A DNA stretch of 64,000 nt from Isoetes taiwanensis. Taxonomy: Eukaryota; Streptophyta; Lycopodiopsida; Isoetales; Isoetaceae. Position numbers and translations under genes: made by a program. The DNA lies in NCBI GenBank assembly GCA_021234155.1, contig JAJEKV010000037.1, positions 250,001 to 314,000 on the forward strand, given 5' to 3'. Below are positions 23,061-35,560 of the stretch, one piece after another; position 1 is the first letter of the stretch, and the number at the start of each line of letters is the position of its first letter. The notes beneath the pieces were generated by a model that made no database searches, was not told the DNA's origin, and was given only the letters and a program-made list of their open reading frames with translations.

Positions 23061-23609
23061 TCTGGTGGGAGTGATCCCTACCTGCCCCATCGGGACTGGG
23101 GAGATGCAACCCAGGAATAGCCCTTTTGGCTTTGCATCTGGCGGGCTACAGTCAGGTCCCAACACTCCTCAACCTACTCTGCAAAGTGTGCACAGGAGGG
23201 GCGGATGGAGTGGACAACCCTATGCCATGTTCTCATGCCAGCCAAATCCATTGTCATGATTCTGTCTGCAATGAACTCTGGAGACCCAAGCCGTCAGTCG
23301 TCCCCTGGAGTCTGAGCCTTGGGTAGGAACCCATATGTATTGTGCTGATCTTTGTCTATGCAGATGTTGATGTACCACCCCTCGAGGTGGATATGTGTTG
23401 ATGTTACGTACTGACATGTATGTTTACGCTTCCGCAGCTAGCTAGACCCTGAGGGAGACGGGGTAAAATGACCCCTTCACTCTTCCCACTGGGACTCGTT
23501 ACGGGTGCAGTGATATGTGGAGGGCCATGTATCAGCATGGAGCTGGTATGGGGGATGAACTCCTGTTTGTATATGGTGAGTGCACCATATACGAATAGGG
23601 GACGTCACA

Positions 23610-24931
23610 GTTAGTCAGTTGTGTGCTTTGGGTTACAGAGTTACATTTGATGCTGATCAGTGTAATATTTTGATGAATAATGAAATCAAATTTTATGGAA
23701 AACGTGTGGGAAACTTGTATGGACTGGATAATGCTGTTGTACATGAGTCTATTTATACAGTTCAAGAAGTTGGCATAGAAGTTTGGCATAATAGACTTGC
23801 ACACACCAATTATAAAAAACTGGAATCTCTTCATAAGCAAGGGCACATAAGATGTGAAAATACAAACAAACTTGACTTGATTTGTGAAGGATGTGCTTTG
23901 GGAAAGCTAAATCGATTACCATTCCATAAAAGGAAAAGTAGAGCACAACAGAAACTTGAGCTGATACATTCAGATTTATGTGGTCCCTTAAATGTCAGAA
24001 GTAGGACCAATAAGAGATATTTCATAACATTCACAGATGATTATAGCAGAATGTGCACCACATACTGTCTAAACAGAAAATCTCAAGCTCTAAGTGCTTT
24101 CAAGCAGTATGTTGCAGAAAAGAAAAGAGAAACAGGATTCAAACTGTATCAAATCAGATAGAGGAGGAGAATACCTCTCAAATCAATTTAAAACATTCTG
24201 CATATCACATGGAATAAAGAGACAATTGACCTGTAGACATTTACCACAACAGAATGGTGTCTCAGAAAGGAAAAATAGGACCTTGCTGGATGCAGTTAGA
24301 TCAATGTTAAAGGAAAGTGGACTGCCTAACAATCTTTGGGAAGAAGCGTTACACACAGCTGTTGAAATACAAAACATGCTACCATCAGTAAGCTTGCAGG
24401 GAAATATTCCAAAACTGTTGTGGGAACCAGAAACTAAATTGAACTATGAAAAGTTTAAAGTATATGGGTGTATGGCCTATGTACATGTGCCAACAGAGTT
24501 AAGGAAGAAGTTAGATAACAAAGCAGAAAGAGGATTCCTAGTGGGATATGATAAAGAATCTAAGGGGTACATAATTTACTTACCTGAATCCAAGCAGATA
24601 AGAATTAGTAGAGATGTGTTATTTAATGAGCAGGTATTGTATAAACACAAATTCAGAAAGGGGGATGAAATTCAAACTGATAAGCCTGAAGAAATTCCTA
24701 AGTTTGAATTTGAAGAAGAAGATTATGATGATTTAGATAAACCAGATGAGAAGAATGAGCTGGAGAAACCTGCTTGTGAGGATACCCACGAATCAAGACA
24801 AACTAGTGCTGAACCTGCAAATGATTATTCTGAAAAAAAGAAAAGGAAAACATAGGCAGAAAAACTTATAAAAGAGGCTGGACTTGGTAATCAAGCTTAT
24901 GGAAGAAATGAAATGGGAAGAAGTAGAAGAA
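23610..24931 (+). pseudogene. Copia pol fragment B: GAG-pre-integrase and integrase
   Basis: Homologous over its full length to fragment A, with the same H-N-R-L-A-H...CEGCALGK zinc motif and the D,D,E integrase core. The frame runs to 24161. A small deletion near 24145 shifts it, and the reading frame of 24094-24855 carries the rest, including the acidic linker. Similarity to fragment A stops at 24931, where the real Copia continues a few bases (to about 24937) before unrelated DNA. The matching reverse transcriptase part resumes at 44462 on the far side of the CACTA element. Confidence 0.92.
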
Positions 24932-24937
24932 TTGAGG

Positions 24938-25715
24938 CTAAGATCTAAATGGTATAATTTTGTTGCGTATTATTGAGTTCCCAATGGTGTAATTCATTAT
25001 ACAAATATAGTGAGCACCCCAAAAGCATTGATGCCCACAATTCAAAAGAAAGTTGCTCGATTCACCAGTCAAAGATTAAGCATAATGGCGTCGACTCCAA
25101 CATTTTCTCCTTTAAATATTGTCTAGAAAATGCCTCTTCCCTTGTTCAAACGACTATTTACAAATTTTTACATGTTTAAATCACTCTCTCTAAAGCTCTA
25201 CATGATAGCCAAATTTGTTTATTTATTAAAGCCCCAAAGTTAATTTTTATCGATGATCAAAAGTGCATGAAAAAAAGTGAGAAAACAAAGAGGAAAACTC
25301 AAAGCCGTCAAGAGGCATTCAGCACATATAACAATGGTCCGCTGATTGGTGGGTTTAAGTAATTTCTAGAAAGGAAAAGTGCACCTTGATAGTGTACAGA
25401 ACCCGTTTGTATTGTATAATAACTCTATTAGGGAATGTAATCGAGGAAGTGCTTCTAGAAATGCTCGATCCTCTTGGAATCTTCTATTAGCTTCCCCTTG
25501 CACGTACCATTGAAGTTTCTGCATTTAATGTCTAATTATAGAACATTCTAGAATCTACCCTATTATAATTATATGTTAGAGATAATGTTATATAAAAGGT
25601 TTGGGTTAATGGTTGTGACTATTCTATTCTTATTACCAATGCATATTGCTATGTTCATTTTCTCTTTTTATCATCATATGTACACAACTCCCATAAATGA
25701 ACATGATTTGTTACT
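24938..25715. other. Presumed left part of the CACTA element, no gene seen
   Basis: Lies between the Copia break and the first recognisable transposase exon. The expected CACTA terminus (complement of the right end) is not present at the junction, and the subterminal repeats of the right end are absent. Either the left end was lost or another insertion replaced it. Confidence 0.5.
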
Positions 25716-28049
25716 TTGCAGTCAAGCGATGATGGGAATGAAAACTCCTCTGCTCAAAGTGGCTTCCATGCTGAGAGTGGTTTGATGGAAGCTATTCAAA
25801 ATTACTTCCCAACCACTAACTCTAACAATGATGTAAATGTTGATGATGCCGATGAGAGACCTGTCACACTTCTAGAGAAAGAGACCAGCAAACCACTATA
25901 CCCAAATGCAAAGGTATCGCGTCTTGCGGCATGCATACTCATCCTGAACCTACAGCACAAATCCAACTGGAGCAATAATAGTGTGGATGATCTTCTCAGG
26001 CAAGTAAATTGGTCCAAACCCTTTTTTTATTTCACTTGATAATTATTTCTTTGTTTCACCAGTTTGCTAGCTGACTATATACTTCCGAGTGATAATTGTC
26101 TTCCAAAATCAAGGAGGGGCGTGAAACAACTTTTGCAAGAACTAGGCTTGCAATACAAATGTATTCATGCATGTGTAAATGATTGTGTACTCTTTCACAA
26201 TGAATACAGTGACATGAATGTATGCCCCAAGTGCAATGAGCCACGATATGATGAAAAAGCAAAGTCCAAAGTGCCAAAGAAGGTCTTGCGACAAATGCCA
26301 ATCATTCCACGTCTGCAAGTTATGTTTAAGTGTCCTTCCCTAGCACAATTCATGGACTTCCATGCAAAACACCGAAGCAATGATGGAATCTTGAGGTATC
26401 CAACCGATGGTGAGGCATTAAAATATATAGAAGACAAATGGAAGCATTTTAAGGATGAACCTAGGAATGTTCGTTTGGCTTTGGGTATGGATGGCGTATG
26501 TCCATTTAGCACATTGTCATCTACTCATAGCGTTTGGCCGATTGTTGTTATAAACTACAATATACCACCTTGGATGGCAACTAAGGCAGGCCATTTAATG
26601 CTCACACTTATAGTTCCAGGTACTTATCTCTACATAGCATTACAACTCGTGTTTACATAGGTTATGGTTTCCTGATTTAGATTTGAATGGTATGTATTTA
26701 GGCAAATGCCAAGTGAAGGATATGAACGTGTACTTAGAGCCTCTTGTAGAGGAACTTGACATCTTATGGAGAGGAATACGTATGTATGATATTTATAGAC
26801 AACCACACAATTTCATGTTTCATGGGATATTATGTTTCACTATTCATGACTATCCCGGACTTGGTGTAGCATCAGGTACAATGTTATCATTCATTATTTA
26901 TTTTAAACTATTTTCCAACTATATTACAAAATTGAAGTTGTACTTTGCAGGATTGCAAACTAGTGGAAAATGTGGATGCCCATCATGTGGCCAGGAACTA
27001 ACATCTTATAAATCAAAACATCTATCAAAGATGATATACACAAACCATAAAAAGTATCTACCATTGGATCATGAGCTTCGTCGTGGTGATACAACACATG
27101 TGCCTAAAAGAAGAACTCCACGTGATTGGTTGCAAACATGGAATGATCGTGACCTGAATAGTTCTACACCTCCACCTGGCATGAAGAGACTATCCATACT
27201 TTACAAGTTGGAATACTGGTCTGAATTGAAGATTGCACATCTCTTGGATCCTATGCATATTTTTAAGAACGTGAGCCATTCACTTTGGCGACATCTTACA
27301 GGAGATTGGGAGACTCTTAATGCTAGAAATGATTTAAAGGATAACAACATCAAAGCAGAATTGTGGCCAATCATAGAAGAAGGCAAAGCTCCTCGCTTTC
27401 GTCGAGGTCCTTGGGTATTGAAAAGGGATGAACTCAAACAAGTAAAAGACTCTCTTAAAACTCTTCGCACTCCAACGGGACATGGATCCTCCCTAAGAAG
27501 GGCATTCACAAAAGATGGAGATCTTACCGGCTTAAAATCGCATGATTGGCACAGGTTTCTACAGGTAAGTATACAAATAATGGATGAACAATATTGACAA
27601 CTTGTAAAATACGACTAATTAGATTTTTTTTCCTTGTTACAGTATATTCTCCCATGTGCATTAGAGAATTGCCTTACGCCTTCTATCCGAAAGGTCATCT
27701 ATAGACTCGCAAGTTTCTCTAGGTGGGTGTCTTCTAAAGAGATTGTAGCTGCTGATATTCCCACTATGGAAATAGAGATTGCAGAGATATTATGCCAGCT
27801 AGAACACTTATTTCCCACTAGCTTTTTTGACCTTCAGGTATGTAGTTAGTTGAATAAATTTAACATTGGCAATCACACATACTAAATGCGATTCATCAGG
27901 TACATTTGTTGGTGCATTTGCCACAAGAGATTTTGCTCGTGGGTCCAAACCCCTCTAGATGGATGTTCTTTTTAGAGAGATATATGAAGGTATTAAAAGG
28001 CTTTGTGCGTCAAATGGCTAGACCTGAGGGATGTATGGCGGAAGGACAT
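25716..28049 (+). CDS. CACTA tnp2-type transposase, 5' two-thirds (copy 1)
   Basis: Six exons fit: 25716-25999, 26063-26619, 26702-26875, 26951-27564, 27643-27837, 27900-28049. The first intron has a GC donor (CAG/GCAAGT); the others are GT-AG. Exon 1 carries PNAKVSRLAACILILNLQHK. Exon 2 has YKCIHACVNDCVLFHNEY, the zinc-like CPKCNEPRY, and GMDGVCPFS. Exon 4 holds CGCPSCGQEL and LLDPMHIFKNVSHSLWRHL. Exons 5-6 match the DUF4218-type region ending WMFFLERYMKVLKGFVR and ARPEGCMAEG. The gene is then cut by the Gypsy LTR at 28050. Copy 2 supplies the missing 3' part. The start of exon 1 is uncertain. Confidence 0.85.
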
Positions 28050-29722
28050 TGTGACGTCCCCTACTCGTATCACGGTGCACTCACCGTGTATACAAACAGA
28101 GTTCATCCCCATACCAGCCCCATGCTAATACAGGGCCCTCCACATGACACTGCAACCGTGACGGGTTCCAGTGGGAAGAGTGGAAGGGTCATTGCACCCC
28201 GTCTCCCTCAGGGCCTACCTAGCTGCGGAAGCGTAAACATACATGTCAGTAGCACATACATCAACATCATATGACCATCACGAAGGATGGCCCTCCACAT
28301 ATCTGCATAGACAAAGATCAGCACATCACATAGGGAATCCTACCCAAGGCTCGGCTTCGAAGGGATGACCGGACGGCTTGGGTCTCCGAGTTCATTCGGG
28401 CATGAATTCATGGCAATGGATTTGGCTGGCATAAGAACATGGCATAGGGTTGTCCACTCCATCCGCCCCTCCTGTGCACACTTTGCGAGTAGGTTGAAAA
28501 GTGTTGGGACTGGATCAGAGCCACGGGATGCATAGCCAAGGGGCTATATCCCGGTTGCATCTCCCGGTTCGATGGGGAGGTAGGGATCCCTCCCTCCAGA
28601 GATCTACATGCGACTCAAGGTGACTAGAGGGCCCTTTGCCCGATATCGACTTGAACTCAATGGAAGGTCATATTCACCACCTCAGCAGTGTCGAGCCCAT
28701 GCCTTGCCCACGCGCGGTGGCAAGCCATTAGACCTAGTCACAATGATCCCGCTGACAGCACTAACACACCATAGGGATCGTTCAGGTCGGAGAACACGAA
28801 CCTCCTTATAAAGCCCGGTCGGCCCCTTCACCCACAACCCGGTGTGGCTCTTGTGCCTGCCGCATCTACGGTGTGCTAGAGAGGCTACTCTAGGAGCATC
28901 AACTACAAAGCTTTAGGTCTCTACCCCCCTTCCCAATACAAGGAGTTCATAGAGATGCATCATCCATATACTTCACAGAGAACTAAAGAACTAAATCTAA
29001 TCTACAACATAGAGTTAGGTTCTTTAGTTAGAATCTGCTATCTAGAGATCTAGAGGGCTGCTGTGGGCAATCTAATAGGCTAAACCTACTGATTCAATGA
29101 CTAAAATAGGGTTTAGACTATCTAATTGGCCAAATACCTGATCCTTGAGGGGCTCCTCCGACTGAGCTTCGACCATCCCAATGAAACGCTTTCGAATCTA
29201 GAGAAACTAAGGATGCAATTCTCCCAGTCAGAGTCTGGGATGCGGTTTTGGCTGTTGAGGCAGCCAAAACAGAGTTCTGAAGCCCTAAAATCGAAAATTG
29301 GGCTAATTAGGGTTTCCTACCCTATATAGACAAGGGGGTTGGCTAGGGTTTCCAATTATCCCCTTTTTGCATGTGGGATAATTGGAAATGGGCCCACTTG
29401 CCTTTAAGGGCTAGGTGGCCAAATGTGCACACATGGAAATGTGTGCCCACATTAATGTGTACATTGGAAAATGTGCACATTAATTGCACCTATGGGTGTG
29501 GCCCACTTGGCATGAAGTGTCCACTTGGAAATGTGTGCCCCCATTAATGTGTACATTGGAAAATGTGCACATTAATAGTTGCACATATTTCTGGCAAGTT
29601 GCCCCCTAGGGCTACTCACCTGGCTACACGCTAAGCGCGTACACGCCACCGGAGGGGTGGCGTTAATGCGTGACGAGGCGATACGGTATAACGTCGGGGC
29701 GAATCGTGGCCGAAGCGTCACA
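28050..29722 (-). mobile_element. 3' LTR of Gypsy (-)
   Basis: 1,673 bp from TGTGACGTCCCC to GAAGCGTCACA, with GACAT (28045-28049) on its outer side. On the minus strand it directly follows the polypurine tract AAGGTGGGGAGAA. It carries a duplicated ~95 bp segment (two copies of TGTGTACATTGGAAAATGTG, near 29450 and 29545) that is absent from the LTRs at 17.4-23.6 kb. A minus-strand TATA-like CTATATAGGG lies near 29325. It differs from the solo LTR at 40871 mainly by small indels. Confidence 0.92.
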
Positions 29723-30590
29723 TTCTCCCCACCTTGAAATGATGCTGTCCGCAGCATCGTGGGTCTCCCCACCTTGGGATCAACCTAACCTGCAACAACC
29801 TGATGCATACGATTACTACTATAATTCCTACACATTTATTAAAATTACCTTAAGGTAATATTTTTATGACATTATCACATCATTATATTATGACATAACT
29901 TATCAATTCACAACATTACTAAACGGATTACTCCAAACTTTACTTAACATTACGATTAAGTTTATCAAAATTTTAAAATTACGTCCGAGGTACTCTTCAT
30001 TCCTTGCAACACATTCCAACAAAATTTGTGTTGCAAGTCTTCGTAGCCCGACCTCCTTGCCCTCCGGAGCGCTCTACTGGCCTGCAGGTCGACACTACGT
30101 TAGTACCATTTAATTATTAATTAAAATTTTTGGTTATATGGTGACCACCCCACCTATCTACATGGATGCATGGCTAATCTCCCGGCGTAGGAAGAGGGTG
30201 AATCTTCCATTATGGCCGCGGAGACAGCGCCTACATGCCTATATGCCGCTCATGCCTACACCTCTAGTTGCCCAGCGTGGAGGATATCCTTCTCGCGTGG
30301 GGGCGCGAAGGATAGATTCCTCCTATCAAAGCATATATGGGGCTAAAGGTGCTTTTCCTATCAATGCATTCCTCAATGACCTCCTTTCTCTCGAGGTCGT
30401 CTACTTCCGTGGGACAGAAGTAGACTTTCTAATCTACCTTCCACTCGCCCAAGCGGAAACGCGGTCATGCCTACATTGACATTACACCACGCCCTAGAGA
30501 TCACCGTAGTGGTCCCATCATCGGTAGCAACGCATGCGACCCATACTAAGCGTAGGTGGCATGCGTAGATTAATCTTAACTACACAAGAA
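29723..30590 (-). other. Gypsy (-) 3' untranslated region and polypurine tract
   Basis: Non-coding, homologous to 16568-17408 in reverse. The polypurine tract lies next to the LTR at 29723-29738 when read on the minus strand. Confidence 0.8.
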
Positions 30591-33500
30591 TTAACCTACA
30601 CAAATCGACATGCCTGAGCCGATTTCTTCGGAGATGACCTTGCCGTCCCATTGCTCCATAAACTGTGGATACTGCTTTACTAAATCTTTCTTAAGTACCC
30701 ACGTCGCGTCTTTTCCGGTAAGTGTTTCCACTTGACCAAATCTTTGGAGGAATTCGATCTCCTCGTTTTCTTGAAAGCTTTATCAAGGATCAATTCTGGA
30801 ACTATTTCCAGCTGTTCCTCCGTCATTTCCAACAACGTTGGCGAATCCAAGACTTCGTCTGGATTTGGGGTATGCTTCTTCAGCAAACTCACGTGGAAGA
30901 CCTTATGAATCTTTAGGTGTGCTGGCAAGTCTAGCTTGTAGGCTTGATTACCTACTTTCTCGACTATTCTGAAAGGTCCAGCCCACCTTGGAGCAAGCTT
31001 CTTGCAATTGCCGATCCTGAGCTTTGCCTGCTTCACCTTGATCTTGAGCCAAACATCATCTCCAACTTTGAACTCTCTTACTGTTCGATGCTTGTCGGCG
31101 ATGCTCTTTTGTCGACTTCTTGCTGCTAGCAGATACCCTCTAACCTCCTCCACAAGCTGCTGCATATCCGCCAACATCTGCTGCGAAACTTCCACTTTTG
31201 ACACGGGGTTGTGCCAAGTGTCTGGAGTTAGGCACTGATAGCCGTAATTGATCATAAACGGTGACATTTGGGATGATTCCTGCTTGGTGCTATTGTATGC
31301 AAACTCCACCAAGTGAATAAATTCTTCCCACATACTTTGCTTATTCCAGACATAGTTTCAGTAGCATGTCCTCTAAAAATCCTGTTGGTCCGCTCCGCCC
31401 GCCATCCCGTCCGAGGATGATATGCCGTGCTCATGGATAGCTTCGTCTGGATCGTCGCAAAGAGGTCTTGCCAAAAGGCGCTCATGAACTTCGGATCCCT
31501 GTCGGAGATGATCTCCCTTGGCATGCCATGAAGCCTGAAGATCTCTTTGGTGAAGAGCTTTGCTGTATCCATGGCTGTATCTGTGGTTCTGCAAGGCACA
31601 AAATGTGCCATCTTCGACAACTTGTCGACCACTACCATCAAGGCATCCTTGTCTCATTTGTTCTTGGGAGTCCTGTGATGAAATCCATGCTGATTACCTC
31701 CCACTTAGCGTTTGGCACCGCTTAATGGCTCTAATGCCCCTGGAATTTGGCTGCTCCGCCGCCGTCTGCACGGGCATAGTGACATTCCTTGATGTAGCGA
31801 GCTATTTGCTTCTTCATTCGGCCAATAGTAGGCTGCTGCGACTTTGAAATATGTTTTCATGAATCGCATGGCGGCTATTGGGCTCAAGCGTGTCATGGAG
31901 GATCAACTTCCTTACACCTGATGATTCGGTGCACGCACAACTTGTTCTTATGGTATAACAGGTTGCCTTCCTTCTTATAATGCTTGAAGGCCTCCCGCTC
32001 TTTATCCATTTCTAGCCTCCTTCAAAGGCTTGCCCATACTTCCCGAGATCCACATCCGTTGGCAAGGACTCTTCAATCCTCTTACCAAAGTCATTTGGAG
32101 AGCGTCGAAATTGCATTGCAGTGCACTCTAGTTGTCGGGGATGCCTTGAAAGCGATCTGCTACCACATTGAGCTTCCCCGGCTTGTAGACTATATCAAAG
32201 TCATATTCTTCGAGGAACTCCATCCATCTCCGCTGCCTCAGATTAAGGTGTGGTTGCGTGAATACATATTGGAGGCTCTGATGGTCGGTATCCAATTGGA
32301 ACTTCCTTCCCAAGAGATAATGCCTCCATATTCTTAATGCCCCGACAACCTAAAGCAACTCCTCGATCGTCGTTGGGTAGCGGCGTCTCGGCGTCGTTCA
32401 TCTTCACGGAATCATACGCTACCCACGCGCTCTTCTTGCATAAGCCGCTTTTTGTAGCTATCTTACTTGCATCTGTTGCTACAAGCTTATCTTTCTCCGG
32501 GTCCGGCAGGGTTAAGACTGGGGCTGTTGTTAAAGCTTCCTTCAACAATTCAAACCCCTTTTGGGCTTTCTTGTGCCAATGCTCTACCCAATCTTTCACC
32601 TTCTCGCCCCTCGTCCGGTCATTACGTTGGGGCTGCTATCTTAGCAAAGTTCTTCCACGAACTTCTGTAGTACCACTAGGCCTGGGGCGAAACTTCGACT
32701 TCATGCACATTCTTGGCGGCCCGACCACCGAATGGCGGCTTCAATCTTGGCGGAGAGTGTTGGAGATGCCTTCTCCTGAGATCACATGACCTAGATACTC
32801 CACCTTTTATTTGGTGGCGCCGACAACTTGGCGTATGGCGGTGCCTCTTCAACTTTTCTAGCACTCTTCTTCTCAAGTGTTTATGCGTGCTCTTCAAGGG
32901 ATCTGCTATACACCAAAATGTCGTCAAAGAAAACAATTACAAAGGTGTCCGGGAACTCCTCGAAGATATCGCTCATGAGCCTCATGAACGTTATGGGGCA
33001 TTTGATAAGCGAAAGGCATTACCGTGAACTCATAATGCCCATACCGCGTTCTCGAAGGCGGTCTTATGGATATCTTCTTCCTTTATCCCGATCTCGATGA
33101 TAGCGACCTTAAGTCGATTTTGGAGAAGATCTTTGCACCTTGGAGCTGATCCATCAAGTCGTCTCGATCTTGGAAGCGATACTTGTTCTTAATGGTGTGC
33201 TTATTCAACTGTCTATAGTCTATGCACATCCTCAAAGATCCATCCTTCTTCTTGACAAAAGAATGGGCGCCCAAAGCGGTAGACACACTAGGTCTAATGA
33301 AACCTAGGTCGGCGGCTCTCCTGAATCGCTTTTCACTCTCGACAACTCCTGCGTTGTCATTCTATATGGAGCCTTGCTTGTTGGCTTTGTTCCTGGTTCG
33401 AGTGCTATCTCGCACTCGACTCCCCTATAAGGAGGGAGCTGCTTGATCTCATCGGGGAAGAGATCATGGAACTCCGTGATCGCCTTTAGCTACCGCCCGG

Positions 33501-33790
33501 CAACTTGTCGAGCACCTTGTCTTCTTTGCTTCCTTCGGATTCGCTCGCTAATCTCAAGCTTGAAGATGTATGCCACTTGCTCACTCTTGATGCACTTGAA
33601 CGACCATTTAGAAGACATACACCGCATGATGGGAACAACTTCCTTACCGTTATCTCAATGATCTTGCCGCCGGTTGGTAAGGTCACCTTCCGCTTCCACG
33701 GTCGATAATGGCCCCTGCTGGCCCAAGGTACTCCATTCCTATGATCAAGTCATACTTTCCAATGCCCATTACTTCGCTCCCCATCCGGAT
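30591..33790 (-). pseudogene. Gypsy pol: protease-RT-RNaseH-integrase-chromodomain
   Basis: Read on the minus strand. [20 protein letters not shown] (near 33200) is the reverse transcriptase N-part. KGFELLKEALTTAPVL and the [16 protein letters not shown] block (32600-32150) are RNase H. VVVDKLSKMAHFVPC, IISDRDPKFMSAFW and TAYHPRTG (31640-31400) are the integrase core. LAPRWAGPFRI and a truncated LVKWKHLPEKT (31000-30700) form the C-terminal and chromodomain-like parts. The protease is recognisable as LIDSGSSHNF, which reads in the gag frame at about 33955-33925. At least six frame changes split the gene, and I do not see an intact YVDD box. Polyprotein order is that of Ty3/Gypsy. Confidence 0.88.
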
Positions 33791-33791
33791 A

Positions 33792-35252
33792 TTAATCCAC
33801 GGCAAGTCGATGTCGGTTAATTCTCTTGCCCCGCCCCCGCCTATGCGCACCACTTGCTAAAACAACGGGTCTTGGCTTTGACTTTAGCGGCTTCAACTTC
33901 AACATCTGAACCATTCTGGGGGATGCAAAGTTATGGCTACTTCCTGAGTCTATCAAGACTATGAAGGACTTAGCTTTAGCCTTCCCTACTGTGGAAATTA
34001 CCTTATACTGGCTCTCTGCTTGCTCTGTATCTATTGCGGCAAAGATGTGACACTCACCCTGAATGTAGTCGCGGGCCTCTTCGCCGTCGTCGTCCGACAG
34101 GGCGTCCCAATCTCCCAACTCCGCTAGAGCTGCACTCATGACGTAGGGGCAGTTTGCTGTCCTATGGCCTGGCTGGAAGCACCTGAAGCACAGCTGCTTT
34201 TCTATGCACTCCTGCCTCTTTTCCTTGGGCATCGCTTGCAAAAAGGATTGCACTGCTTTGGAGTAGTTTGACCTCTCCTGCTTGTCCTTGAAGGACACCT
34301 GCTTCTTCTCCTGCTGCTTCCCCTGGTTCCCACCATATGGGGCTCTAGCTGGACCTGGACTGGCTGCCCTGGGGCTATAGCTTCCTGTCGCCTTGCCTTT
34401 ATCCTGGAAGTACTGCTGCTTGTGCCCGCTATTCTGAGGTCCTGACCCCTGCAAGCTTATAGCCTTGGATTCCGCTTCTGATACTGTCCTAGGGTTTATT
34501 GCCCTCACAAGCTTGCGGATCTCCTCATTCAGCCCCTCAATATAGCTTTCTACTGCATGCTTCTCTCCCAACTTCGGCACATACAGCCTTAGCCTCATGA
34601 ATTCCTCTGTATATTTCTGAACTGATTTGTTGCCTTGCCTTGCCTCGTAAAAAAGCTGATCATCATCTTTGGACTTATGTTCCCTTGGAACGTAATGGGC
34701 TTTGAAGGCTTTAGCAAACTTTTCGAACTTACAAGCATCCCCGCTAAGCCAGGTGTGCCTTTGCATAACCCTTCCACCAAATCCGAGCGGCTCCTTTCAA
34801 GTTGGCTGTTGCAACTCTGCCTTTGTCCTTATCCTTCATGCCATAAGCATTTCCGTACTCGCTCATTTCGTCCAGCCATGCCTCTGCTTCCAATCCTGAC
34901 CTGTTCTCCCCTGAGAACTGTTCCAGTTTCCGGGCCTTCCATACATTGCCCAGTGCGGAATCTACCTTCTTCTGGTAGTCAGAGGCCCTGGTATCTCTTT
35001 GTCGTCCCTCTGGGGTGTTCCTCTGCCTTCCCTCGTTGGATTTCACGAGCCTGTTTCTTCCTCTTCCCTCGAGTGGTCCGAGGTACGAACTTGAGTCGGA
35101 AGATTCGGACTGGGGATCTCCTTCTCTTGCTCCTCTTCTTGTCCCTTCCTTCCCTCCGAGCTGATGCTTTGCGGCAGGCCGAGCATTGCCCACCAAACCC
35201 CCCACCTTGCGGCGGACGGTAATGCCTTTATGCGCTCCGTGTCTGTCCTCAT
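33792..35252 (-). pseudogene. Gypsy gag with zinc knuckle
   Basis: The N-part (35252-34745) holds a charged leader, SDYQKKVDSALGNVWK, EAEAWLDEMSEYGNAYGM and GAARIWWKGYAKAH. After one frame change the 324-residue frame (34766-33792) gives KAFKAHYVPREHKS, the ARQGNKSVQKYTEEFMRL capsid segment, and the CCHC knuckle CFRCFQPGHRTANC. It runs on into the aspartic protease motif LIDSGSSHNF, so gag and protease share a frame, as in many plant Gypsy elements. The protein would bind genomic RNA and form the particle. Confidence 0.9.
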
Positions 35253-35560
35253 CCGGGCTATCTCCTCTTTAGGGTCATGGGTTCCCTATCTTCAAATAGG
35301 TTCCTTGGGGTGGTCTGGGTGAGGGTTTGTTCTTCTATAAGGTCTCGCAGCGGTTGTCGTTCCCCCGCGCTTAGTCCTCTATTTGCATCCACAAGTGATT
35401 AATGGCTATATGGTTAGTTCCATTTGTTCTCTTGCATTGTTTATGTTTGTTGGTATAATTGTGGGGCAAAATACATCAACGAAACATTTAAAGTCTTGGC
35501 AGAATTGTATTTATATATCATATAATATTTTAGATACAAAAAGTCTCAGGGATCAAGAGT

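Larger units (their letters stand above)
17409..23609 (+). mobile_element. 3' LTR of Gypsy (+), split by a nested solo LTR
   Basis: The LTR begins TGTGATGTTCC at 17409, just after the polypurine tract. It is interrupted at 18367 by an inverted solo LTR, resumes at 23061, and ends GGGGACGTCACA at 23609. Without the insertion it is about 1.5 kb. The GTATACG inverted repeats at both ends fold into hairpins. Copia sequence follows directly at 23610. Confidence 0.9.
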
